A stretch of 64,000 nucleotides of DNA. Origin: Molossus alvarezi (Eukaryota; Chordata; Mammalia; Chiroptera; Molossidae). The position numbers and the translations under genes were made by a program. Where the stretch lies: positions 219,492,290 to 219,556,289 of the forward strand of contig CM073885.1 in the NCBI GenBank assembly GCA_037176705.1. The letters are read 5' to 3'. Shown here piece by piece: positions 11,161-22,216 of the stretch; position 1 is the stretch's first letter; each line of letters opens with the position of its first letter. A model generated the notes under the pieces. That model was given only the letters and a program-made list of their open reading frames with translations. It was not told the DNA's origin and searched no databases.

Positions 11161-14046
11161 TTGTTTGTTTGTTTATTTATTTATTATTTTTAAAAATTAT
11201 TTTTACTCATTTGTTTTTGTTACAGATGTTTCTCCTTTTCCCCCCATTGACACCCTCCTCCCCATCTCCCACCTGCACCATCCCCAGCATTGTTGTCTAT
11301 ATCCATTGGTTATGCATACAAGTTCTGTGGTTTATCTCTTGCCCCCCAACACCCCTTCTTCTAAGGATTGTCAGTCTGTACCCTATCTCTATGTCTCTGG
11401 GTCAGTTTTGTTCATCAGTTTGTTTAGTTCATTATATTCCACAAATAAATGAGATCATGTGATATTTGACTTTCTCTGCTTGGCTTGTTTCGCTTAGAAT
11501 AATACTCTCCAGGTCCCTCCATGTCATCTCAATGATAAGAGATCTTTATTTCTTACAGCTGCATAGTGTTCCACTGTGTACATGTACCACAACTTTTTTA
11601 TCCACTCATCTACTGATGGGCACTTGAGCTGTTTCCAGATCTTAGCTATTGTAAATAGTGCTGCTATAAACATAAGGGTACATATATTCCTTCTGATTGA
11701 TGTTTCAGGCTTCTTAGGGTATATTTCTAGGAGTGGGATCACTGGGTCAAATGGCAGATCAATTTTTAACTTTTGAGGTAACACCATAGTATTTTCTATA
11801 GTGGCTGCATCAGTCTGCATTCCCACCAGCAGTATACTAGAGTCCTGTTTTCTCCACACTCTCACCAACACTTGTTGTTTGATGATTTGTTGATGGCAGC
11901 CATTCTGACAGGGGCAAAGTGATAACTCATAGTTGTTTTAATTTGCATCTCTCTGATGATTAGTGATGTTGAGAATTTTTTAATATGCCTCTTGGCCATT
12001 TGTATGTCCTGCTTGGAGAAGTGTCTATTAAGGTCCTCTGCCCATTTTTTGATTGGGTTCTTTGTCTTCCTTTTGTTGAGTTGTATGAGCATTCTATATA
12101 TTTTGGAAATTAATCCCTTATCTGATGCATCATTGGCAATTATGGTCTCCCATATATTGGACTTCATTTCCATTTTGATGGATTTTTTTTTTTTTTTGCT
12201 GTGCATAAGCTTTTGAGTTTGATATAGTCCCATGTGTTCATTTTTTCCTTTGTTTCTGTTGCCTTAGGGGATGTATCAGTAAAAATTCTGCTGCATATGA
12301 TGTCTAAAATTTTGTTGCCTACATTTTCTTCTAGAACTTATATGAATTCATGAGTTACATTTAAGTCTTTTATCCATTTTAAGTTTATTCTTGTGTATGG
12401 TGTAAGCTGGTGGTCTAGCTTCATTTTTTTGCAAGTAGCTGTCCAATTTTCCCAACACCGTTTATTGAAGAGACTGTCTTGATTCCTCTGTATGCTCTTG
12501 CCACCTTTGTCGAATATTAATTGAGCATATTTTCTTGGGTCAATTTCTGGGTTCTCTATTCTGCTTCATTGATCTATCTGCCTGTTCTTGTGCCAGTACC
12601 AGGTTGTTTTGATTATAGTGGCTTTGTAGTATAACCTGATATCTGGTAATGTGATACCTCCTACTTTATTCTTTTTTTTTTTTTTTTTCAAGATTGCCGT
12701 GGCTATTCAGGGTATTTTTTGGTTCCAAAGGGATTATCAAAACATACTATGAACAATTATACACCAACAAATTGGACAATCTAGGAGAAATGGACAAAGT
12801 TCTGGAAACACTCAGCCTCCCAAAACTGAACTAAGAAGAGATATAAAACTTGAACAGACCAATAACAACAAAGGAAATCGAAGATGTAATTAAGAAACTC
12901 CCAGCAAACAAATGCCCAGTCCTGGATGGCTTCATGGGGGAGTTTTACCGAACATTCAAAGAAGAGCTAATATCAATTCTCCTCTATTTCAAAAAATCCA
13001 AGAAGATGTAACACTTCCAATCTCATTTTATGAGGCCTGCATAATTCTAATTCCAAAACCAGAAAAAGACACTACGAAGAAAGAAAACTACAGGCCAATA
13101 TCTCTGATGAACACAGATGCCAAAATCCTTAACAAAATATTAGCAAATTAGATCCAGCAATACATCAAAAAAATTATTCACCATGACCAAGTAGGATTCA
13201 TCCCAGGGATGCAAGGATGGTACAATATTCGGAAATCAATGAATGTGATACACCGCATAAATAAGATGAAGAATAAAAACTACATGATCATATCAATAGA
13301 TACTGAAAAAGCATTCAACAAAATCCAGCATCCATTTCTGATAAAAACGCTCAGCAAAGTCGGAATAGAGAGATCATATCTCAACATAATAAAAGCCATA
13401 TATGAAAAACCTACAGTCAACATCATACTTAATGGGAAAAAACTAAAAGCATTCCCCTTAAGAATGGGAACAAGAGAGAGATGCCCACTTTCGCCTCTTT
13501 TATTCGACATAGTACTGGAAGTCATAGCCACAGCAATTAGACATGAAGAAAAAATAAAATGGTTCCAAATTGGAAAGGAGGAAGGGAAACTGTCATTATC
13601 TGCAGATGACATGATATCGTACATAGGAAACCCTAAAGACTCCATCAAAAATCTACTAGACTTAATAAATGAATTTGGCAAAGTAGCAGGATACAAAATC
13701 AATGTCAAGAAATTGACGGCATTCTTATACACCAATGAGGAACTCACAGAAAGAGAAACAAACAAGCAAGCAAACAAACAAAATACTATTTACCATTGCA
13801 GCAAAAAAATTAAAATACCTAGGAATAAACTTAACCAGAGAAGTAAAGGACCTCTTCACAGAAAACTACAGGTCGTTGAAAAAAGAAAAAGAGGAAGATA
13901 TAAGAAAGTGGAAGCACAAAGCTTGTTCATGGATTGGAAGGATTAACATCATTAAAATGTCCATACTACCCAAAACAATCTACAGATTCAGTGCAATCCC
14001 CATTAAAATACCAACGACATATTCCACAGAACTAGAACAAACACTC
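11161..14046 (-). mobile_element. Young-type L1 with 5' inversion (twin priming)
   Basis: The 3' half (11161-12721) is minus-strand L1: 3' UTR with T-rich tail, then ORF2 C-terminus. The 5' half (about 12727-14046) is the adjoining upstream ORF2 segment but on the plus strand. Only about 15 bp of ORF2 is missing at the switch. Imperfect duplications taaaatactttg (11149-11160) and taaaatatgctttg (14047-14060) flank the whole unit, so it is one insertion event and not two. It interrupts the LTR at 10877-14396. Confidence 0.88.
12727..14046 (+). pseudogene. L1 ORF2 reverse-transcriptase fragment, inverted
   Basis: This encodes part of the L1 ORF2 endonuclease/RT linker and RT core. Open blocks are 12912-13151 (79 codons) and 13209-13946 (245 codons), then 13735-14049 in another frame. 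Visible RT signs are [20 protein letters not shown] at the end of the first block, [15 protein letters not shown] and SADDMISYI, in which the usual F of FADD is S. Frameshifts near 13205 and 13770 and an in-frame stop break it. It cannot produce ORF2p: the endonuclease N-terminus and the C-terminal cysteine region are absent or in the opposite orientation. Confidence 0.85.
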
Positions 14047-14928
14047 TAAAATATGCTTTGGAATAAAGAGAGTTACTGAGAGTATAAAAAAGGGAGTTTC
14101 ATCTGAAGGGGTTACAAAGAGTTCAGAAGAGAGAGATTTATTTAAAGGGTAGGGAGAATGGAAATTTGTATTCATTAGAGGCTTTTTGGTATGAATTACT
14201 TTTCAGTAGCTAAAAACAGCTCGGGGGGGTGGGGGGTGGAGTGGAGGGATCCCAGCCCTTATCTATTTTATTGTCTGAATAGAAAGGTGGTTTGAAATTG
14301 CAGACTCCAGCAATCTCTGTTTAATTACCAGAGGCTTCTCATAAATTATGGAAAATATAATAACAAACAAAAAAAGGCCTGTTTTCTGTCCTTACAATCT
14401 CAAATTGAGATAATTTTATTTGTTCCTTTCCAATTTTTATGCCTTTTATTTCATTTTATTGCCTAATTTCTCTGATTAGAACTTCCATTACCATGTTTAA
14501 TAGGAGTGGTGAGAATAGGCATCCTTCCCTTGCTTCTGATGTTAGAGGGAAAATTTTGTCTTTCTCCATTTAGTATTATGTTTGTTGTGGGTCTTTTACA
14601 TATGGCTTTAATTATGTGGAGGTAGTTTTCTTCTAGTTCTAGTTTGTTGAGTGTTTCTATCATGAATGGGTGTTGAATTTTGTCAAATGGTTTTTCTGCA
14701 TCAATTGAGATGATAATGTGGGTTTTTTTCCTTCAGTTTATTAATATGATATATATTACATTGATGAATTGTTGTATATTGAAGCATTCATGAATTCCAG
14801 GAATAAATCTCACTTGGTCATGGTTTCTAATTCTTTAATTTGCTGTTGAATTCAGTTTGCTAGTATTATGTTTTGAATTTTTGTATCAATATTCATCAGG
14901 GGTATTGCTCTGTATTTTTCTTTTCTTT

Positions 14929-15135
14929 TCATTAATCCTCACCCCAGGATATGTTTACTAATTTTAGAGAGAGGAAGTGAGAGAGGGAGAGAGAGAGAGA
15001 AACATGAGAGAAACATTGATTGGCTATCCCAACTGGAACCAAACCTATATCCTAGGCATGTGCGCTGACCAGGAATTGAACTGGTGACCTTTTAGTGCAG
15101 GGGATGACACTCTAACCGAGTCAACCGTCCAGGGC
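14929..15135 (-). mobile_element. VES SINE, diverged
   Basis: The minus-strand head gccctggacggttgactcggttagagtg, a B-box-like ggttcaattcc, a CT-rich stretch and tatcctggggtgaggattaa are visible; the middle is shortened. It is flanked by a perfect 18-bp duplication, ctgtatttttcttttctt, at 14910-14927 and 15136-15153, which lies in ancient L1 sequence. Confidence 0.9.
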
Positions 15136-16353
15136 CTGTATTTTTCTTTTCTTGTAGTATCTTTGTCTAGGCTTGGTATCCAGGCAATGATGGCCTTATA
15201 AAATGTATTTAGAAGTGCTCCCTCCTTTTCGACTTTTAGATGAGTTTGAAAAGGATTGGTTTACTATTCCTTTAAATGTTTGGAAGAATTCTTCAGTATT
15301 CTGCTATTGTTGGGTGGAGTGTTTTGTGTATGTCTGTTAGGTTCAATGATTTATAGTGTTCAAGTCCTCTTTTACCCTTACTAGTCTTCTGTCTGTTTCA
15401 TCTACCCATTATTGAAAATAAGGTATGAAAATCTCCTATAATTATTATATTACTATCTATTTTTCCTTCAATTTTGTCAATATTTGCTTTATATATTTGA
15501 GTACTCTGATGTTAGGTGCATATATATTTATAATTATTATACCTTACTAGTGAATTGACCCTGTTATCATTATACCATGTCCTTCTTTGTCTATTGTGAG
15601 TTTTTTACTTAAAGTCTATTCTGTCTGACATAACTATGGCCATCACTGCTTTCTTTCAGTTACCATTTGCATGGAGTCTTTTTTCCATCTTTTTACTTTT
15701 AGCCTGTGTGTGTATCCTTGCATTTAAAGGTAGTCTCTTATAGACAGCATACAGTAAATTTTTAAAAAATCTGTTTAACCACTATATGTCTTTTGATTTG
15801 GGAAGATTAATCCAATTATATTTAACGTGATTACTGAAAGGAGAGGACTTACTATTGCCATTTTAATTTTTTTTTTTATGTCTTATAACTAGTTTGTTCC
15901 TTTCACTGCATGCTATAATATCGTTCTCATTATCTAGGTTTTTTTTTTTTTTGTGAGTACCATGGGAATTATCTAAGACATTTTACAGTTGTAACAACTG
16001 ATTTTAAACTAATAACATTTATCTTACATTGCATACAAAAACTATACTCTTTTACAGCTCCCACTTTATATTAATCATGCCACAAATTTACATCTTTTTA
16101 TATGTATATCATTACTATAGTCTTATAGTTCTTTTTATGCTTATATGTTTTAAATTCTATACCAGAATTAAAAGTGATTTATGTGCCACTTTATATTGCA
16201 GGACTCTATATTTGTTTATATATTTAGCTTTACTAGAGAGCTATATATTTTTGTATGCTTTATTTTGCTGCTGTCTACTATCCTCTTATTTGAAATTGAA
16301 GGACTCCCTTTAGCACTTCTTGTAAGACAGGTCTACTGGTGAAGAACAACCTC

Positions 16354-16697
16354 ATTATGCTGAGCGAAATAAGCTAGTCAGAGAAAGACAAGTATCACAT
16401 GATCTCACTTATTTATGGAATATAATGAACAAAATAATCTGGTAATCAAAATACATCCAGAGACATGGAAGTAGGGAACAGACTGACAAATCTCAGAGGG
16501 AAGGGGGGAGGGGAGGCTGGCAAGAGATAAACCAAAGAAGTTATATGCATATATGCATAACCGATGGGCACAGACAACAGTATGGAGATGGCAGGGTAGG
16601 GAGGGAACAGGTAGAAGGGTGTCAGTGGAGGAACAAAGGAGGGACATCTGTAATAGTTTCAACAATAAAGATAAATTAAATTTGAAGAAAAAAAATG
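16354..16697 (+). mobile_element. 5'-truncated L1 3' end
   Basis: This is the sense-strand terminal ~340 bp of an L1. It begins in the ORF2 C-terminal codons (ctgagcgaaataagctagtcagag), passes through ttatttatggaatataatgaac and the G-rich 3' UTR, and ends gggacatctgtaatag...aataaagataaatt plus an A-tail. The tail differs from that of the other young-type copies here, suggesting a different subfamily. Short flanks acctc/gacctc (16349-16353, 16698-16703) may be a duplication. It lies in the ORF1/ORF2 junction region of the ancient L1. Confidence 0.8.
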
Positions 16698-17465
16698 ACC
16701 TCGGGTTTTGTTTATCTGGGAAAATATCTATTTCTCCTTCATTTTTCAAGGACTGTTTTGCTGGATATAGAATTCTTATTTGGCAGATTTTTTTTTTTCT
16801 TTCAGCGCTTTGAATAATAGTATCTCACTTTCTTCTGGCTTGCAGGTTTCTGCTGAGAAACTCACTGATAATCTTATGGGAATTTCTTTATACATACCAA
16901 GTTTCTTTTCTCTTGCTTTCAAGATTTTCTCTCTTACTTTTGACAATTTGATTATAATGTGTTTTGGTGTGGGATTCTTTGGATTCATTTTTCTTAAATT
17001 TGGATGTCTATTTTCTTCCTCAGATTTGGGAAGTTTTTGGCCATTATGTCTTCACATAAGCTCTCTGCCCACTTTTCTCTCTCTCTACCTTCTGGGACTT
17101 CTATAGTGCTCCACAAACACTCTCATAAGTAGTCTGCTCTGGGGTATCTCCTAAATTCCTTAAGCTGTCTTCACATTTCTTCATATTTTTATTTTCTTTT
17201 TCTTTTTTTTTTATAAATGTTTTATTTATTTTTTTTGTTACAGATATTTTACCTTTTTTACCGCATTGGCACCCCCCACCCCACCCCACCTCCGCCCCGT
17301 CCCCGGCTAGTTGTCCATGTCCATTGGTCATGCATACATGCATATAAGTTCTGTGGTTTATCTCTTCCCATCCCACACCCCCCCACCCCATCTTCTGAGG
17401 GATGTCAGTCTGTGCCCTACTTCCATGTTTCTGGGTCTACTGTATTCCTCAGACTGTTATGTTCA

Positions 17466-20400
17466 TTATATTCCGTATATAAGTGAGATCATGTGGTATT
17501 TGTCTTTTTCTGCTTGGCTTCTTTCACTTAGGATAATACTTTCCAGGTCCCTCCATGTCGTCTCAAAGGATAAGAGATCTTTCTTTCTTACCACTGCATA
17601 GTACTCCATTGTGTATATGTACCACAGCTTTTTTATCCATTCGTCTACTGATGGACACTTGGGCTGTTTCCAGATCTTAGCTATTGTAAATAGTGCTGCT
17701 ATGAACATGGGGGTACATATATTCTTCCTGATAGGTGTTTCAGGCTTCTTAGGGTATATTCCTAGCAGTGGGATCACTGGGTCAAATGGAAGTTCAATTT
17801 TTAATTTTTTGAGGTAACACCATATTGTTTTCCATAGCGGCTGCACCAGTCTGCATTCCCACCAGCAGTGTACTAGAGTCCCCTTTTCTCCACACCCTCG
17901 CCAACACTTCTTGTTTGAGGATTTGTTGATGGCGGCCATTCTGACAGGTGTGAGGTGATACCTCATAGTCATTTTAATTTCCATCTCTTTGATGATTAGT
18001 GATGTTGAGCATTTCTTCATATGTCTTTTGGCCATTTGTATGTCCTGTTTGGAGAGATGTCTATTCAGCGCCTCTGCCCATTTTTTAATTGGGTTCTTTG
18101 TCTTCCGTTTGTAGAGTTGTATGAGCACTCTCTATATATTGGAAATTAACCCCTTATCTGATTCATCATTGGCAATGATGTTCTCCCATACAGTGGGTTG
18201 CCTTTCCATTTTGATGATTGTTTCTTTTGCTGTGCAGAAGCTTTTTAGTTTGATGTAGTCCCATGTGTTCATTTTTTCTTTTGTTTCTGTTGCCTTAGGT
18301 GATGTATCAGTGAAAATTCTGCTCCGTATGATGTCAGAAATTTTGTTGCCTACATTTTCTTCTAGAATTTTTATGGATTCACGGGTCACATTTAAGTCTT
18401 TTATCCATTTTGAGTTTATTTTTGTGTATGGTGTAAGTTGATGGTCTAGTTTCATTTTTTTGCATGTAGCTGTCCAATTTTCCCAACACCATTTATTAAA
18501 GAGGCTGTCTTTACTCCACTGTATGCTCTTGCCACCTTTGTCAAATATTAATTGAGTGTATTGCCTTGGGTCCATTTCTGGGTTTTCAGTTCTGTTCCAC
18601 TGGTCTATATGCCTCTTCTTGTGCCAGTACCAGCCTGTTTTGGTTACAGTCGCTTTGTAGTATAACCTGATATCTGGTATTGTGATCCCACCTACTTTGT
18701 TCTTCTTTTTCAAGATTGCTGTGGCTATTCGGGGTCTTTTTTGGTTCCATATGAACTTTTGAAGTATTTGTCCTAGTTCTATGAAATATGTTGTTGGTAT
18801 TTTGATGGGGATTGCATTGAATCTATAGATTGCTTTGGGTAGTATGGACATTTCAATGATGTTAATTCTTCCAATCCATGAACAGGGTATGTGCTTCCAC
18901 TTTTTTATATCTTCCTCTATTTCTTTTTTCAATGACCTGTAGTTTTCTGCAAATAGGTCCTTTACTTCTTTGGTTAAGTTTATTCCTAGGTATCGTAATT
19001 TTTTTGGTGCGATGGTAAATGGGATTGTTTTTTCAGTTTCTCTTTCTGTGAGTTCATCATTGGTGTACAAGAATGCCGTCCATTTCTTGACGTTAATTTT
19101 GTATCCTGCTACTTTGCCAAATTCATTTATTAAGTCTAGTAGATTTTTGATGGAGTCTTTAGTGTTTTCTATGTATAATATCATGTCATCTGCAAATAAT
19201 GACAGTTTCACTTCCTCCTTTCCAATTTGGATCCCTTTTATTTTTTCTTCCTGTCTGATTGCTGTGGCTAAGACTTCCAGTACAATGTTAAATAAGAGTG
19301 GTGAAAGTGGACATCCCTCTCTTGTTCCTGTTCTTAATGGAAATGTTTTTAGTTTCTGTCCATTGAGTATTATGTTGGCTGTAGGTCTTTCATATATGGC
19401 CTTTATTATGTCGAGATATGATCCCTCTATTCCTACATTGCTGAGCGTTTTTATCAGAAATGGGTGCTGGATTTTGTCGAATTCTTTTTCAGCATCTATT
19501 GATATGATCATGTGGTTTTTATTCTTCATTTTGTTTATGTGGTGTATCACATTTATTGATTTGCGAATATTGTACCAGCCTTGCATCCCTGGAATGAATC
19601 CCACTTGGTCATGGTGAATAATTTTTTTGATGTATTTCTGGATCTGATTTGCTAATATTTTGTTCCGTATTTGGCATCTATGTTCATCAGGGGTATTGGC
19701 CTGTAGTTTTCTTTCTTCGTAGTGTCTTTTTCTGGTTTTGGAATTAGAATTATGCTGGCCTCATAGAACATGTTTGGAAGTCTTCCTTCTTCTTGAATTT
19801 TTTGAAATAGTTTCAGCAGAATGGGGGTTAGTTCTTTTTTGAATGTTCGGTAAAACTCCCCCGTGAAGCCATCTGGGCCTGGGCTTTTGTTAGCTGGGAG
19901 AGTCTTGATTACCTCTTCAATTTCTTTAGTTGTTATTGGTCTGTTCAAGTTTTCTATCTCTTCCGGGAATAGTTTTTGGAGACTGTGTGTTTCTAGAAAT
20001 TTGTCCATTTCGCTTAGATTGTCGAATTTGTTGCCATATAGTTGTTCATAGTAGTTGTTAACGATCTTTTGTATGTCCCTGGTGTTGGTTGTTACTTCTC
20101 CTCTTTCATTTCTGATTTTGTGTATTTGGGTTCTCTCTCTTTGTTTCTTGATGAGTCTAGCTAAGGGTCCATCAATCTTGTTTATCTTTTCGAAAAACCA
20201 GCTGTTTGTTTCATTGATCCTTTGATTTGTTGTTTTGGTCTCTATGTCATTTATTTCTGCTCTGATCTTTACTATTTCCTTCCTTCTACTTGCTCTGGGG
20301 TTTTCTTTTTGTTTGCTTTCTAATTCTTTAAGTTGTGAGGTTAGACAGTCAATTAGAAATTTTTCTTGTTTTTTGAGGTAGGCCTGTAGTGCTATGAACT

Positions 20401-21281
20401 TCCCTCTCAGAACTGCTTTCGCTGCATCCCATAGATTTTGTGTTGTTGTGTGTTCATTTTCATTGGTTTCCAGGAAGTTTTTAATTTCTTCCTTGATCTC
20501 CTCGGTGACCCATTCATTGTTTAATAACATGCTATTTAGCCTCCATGTGTTGAAATGTCTTTGCATGTTCTTGTTGCAATTGATTTCTAGTTTCATGCCA
20601 TTGTGATCTGAGAAGATGCTTGATATGATTTCATTCCTCTTGAACTTGTAGAGATTTAGTTTGTGTCCTATCATGTGGTCTGTCTTTGAGAATGTCCCAT
20701 GTGCACTTGAGAAGAATGTGTATTCTGTAGTTTTGGGGTGTAATTCTCTGTAGATATCTATTAAATCCATTTGGTCTAGTGCTTCATTTAGAGTGTTTGT
20801 TTCCTTGCTAATTTTTTGCCTAGAGGATCTATCTAGTGCTGTCAACGGGGTGTTGAAGTCCCCTGCTATGATTGTATTGTTGTCGATTTCTCCTTGGAAG
20901 TCCTCCAGAAGATTTTTAATATATTTTGGTGCTCCTATATTGGGTGCATATATGTTTATCAAGGTTATATCTTCCTGTTGGATAGATCCTTTCAATATTA
21001 TATAGTGGCCTACTTTGTCTCTAGTTATGGTCTTCATTTTGAAATCTATTTTATCAGATATGAGAACTGCTACCCCAGCTTTTTTTTGCTTGGACAATTT
21101 TTTTCCATCCCTACACTTTCAACCTATGTGAGTCTTTTGTTGTGAGGTGGGTCTCTTGTAAACAACATATAGATGAGTCATGCTTTCTCATCCAATCAGC
21201 TACTCTGTGTCTTTTTATGGGAGCATTCAATCCATTTACATTTAAGGTGATTATTGATATGTACTTATTTATTGCCATTTT
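17466..21281 (-). pseudogene. L1 ORF2 (endonuclease-reverse transcriptase), copy A
   Basis: ORF2p nicks target DNA and primes reverse transcription of L1 RNA. The start is placed at the conserved first methionine near 21281 by comparison with the copy starting at 48981. Seen in order: AP-endonuclease residues AGDFNTPL and the SDH catalytic motif (block 19652-21097, 481 codons); RT motifs [15 protein letters not shown] and FADD (19185-19196, catalytic aspartates intact); and a C-terminal Cys/His motif C-X3-C-X7-H-X4-C (block 17466-18128). Lesions are a frameshift at about 21097, a frameshift at about 19655 after MNIDAK, and an in-frame TAG at 18132-18134. Full length would be about 1,270 codons, so this is a recent but dead copy. 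Confidence 0.9.
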
Positions 21282-21330
21282 TGTTTAGTGTGGTTCTATT
21301 TTTCTTCCCATTTCTACTGCTAATTACAGC

Positions 21331-22216
21331 AGTCCTTTTAACATTTCTTGCAGTGCTGGTTTGGTGCTAATGTATTTCCTTAGCCTTTTTTTGTCTGGGA
21401 AGCTCTTTATTTGATCTTCTATTTTGAATGATAGCCTTGCTGGGTAGAGTAGTCTTGGATTCAGATTCTTGTTTTTCATGACTTTGATTACTTCATGCCA
21501 TTCCCTCTGGCCTGTAGTGTTTCTTGTGAGAAGTCAGCTGAGAGCCTCATGGGGTTTCCTTTGTAGGTAACCTGTTGCTTATCTCTTGCTTCTTTTAGGA
21601 TTCTCTCTTTGTCTTTAATTTGTGGCATTTTAATTACTATGTGTCTTGGTGTGGGCCTGTTTGGGTTCTTCTTACTTGGGACTCTCTGTGCTTCTTGAAC
21701 TTGAATGCCTTCTTCCTTCACCAAATTAGGGAAGTTTTCTGTCACTATTTTTTTGAATATATTCTCTATCCCTTGCTCATTTTTTTCTTCTTCGGGGACT
21801 TATATGATGCAAATATTATTACGTTTCCAGTTGTCCCATAGTTCTCTTAAGCTGTCTTCCTGTTTTTTAATTGTTTTTTCCTTTTGGTTCTCTGATTGGT
21901 TGATTTTTTCTACCCTGTCTTCTAATTCACTGATCCGGTCCTCAGCTTCCTCTACTCTGCTTTTTAAACCTTCCAATGTGTTTTTCATTTCTGATATGTC
22001 ATTTTTTATCTCTTCTTGATGGTTTTTAATTTCCAATTGGCTTATTTTCATTGTCTCTCTGTCCTTACTTATGCTGTTCAGCTTCCTCAAGATCATGGCT
22101 CTGAATTCTAGCTCTGTTAACATGCCTAATTGCTCCACATTGATCTCATCTTCGGTGGAGGTCTCTTGCTCTTTCATTTGGCTTCTGTTTCTGTGTTTCA
22201 CCATTTTGGCTATCAC
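21331..22216 (-). pseudogene. L1 ORF1 (RNA-binding chaperone), copy A
   Basis: ORF1p is the L1 RNA-binding coiled-coil trimer. The N-terminal block (21800-22216) starts around MVKHRNRSQ and runs into a coiled coil (SRVEEAEDRISELEDRVEKI region). An in-frame TAA at 21800-21802 interrupts it. The same frame continues through 21488-21745 (PNLVKEEGIQVQEAQRVPSK, then RPTPRHIVIKM of the RRM/C-terminal domain), and a one-base loss near 21507 shifts the frame after ETLQAR. Length is about 295 codons, as expected for mammalian ORF1. Confidence 0.85.

Larger units (their letters stand above)
10877..14396 (-). mobile_element. Solo LTR, split by an inverted L1
   Basis: The two halves, 10877-11160 and about 14061-14396, form a ~620-bp LTR with TG...CA ends (tgttagggtttgg...gtccttaca). 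It is flanked by a perfect 5-bp duplication, atctc, at 10872-10876 and 14397-14401. A polyadenylation signal on the minus strand (10950-10955) shows U5 is at the left, so the LTR is antisense. No internal retroviral sequence adjoins it, so it is a solo LTR. It sits in ORF2 of the ancient L1. ERV family not identified. Confidence 0.8.

Noticed and set aside
13209..13946. 245-codon frame with reverse-transcriptase motifs
   Set aside because: Not a retron, DGR or novel RT: it is the inverted arm of a 5'-inverted L1 with clear ORF2 text on both sides.
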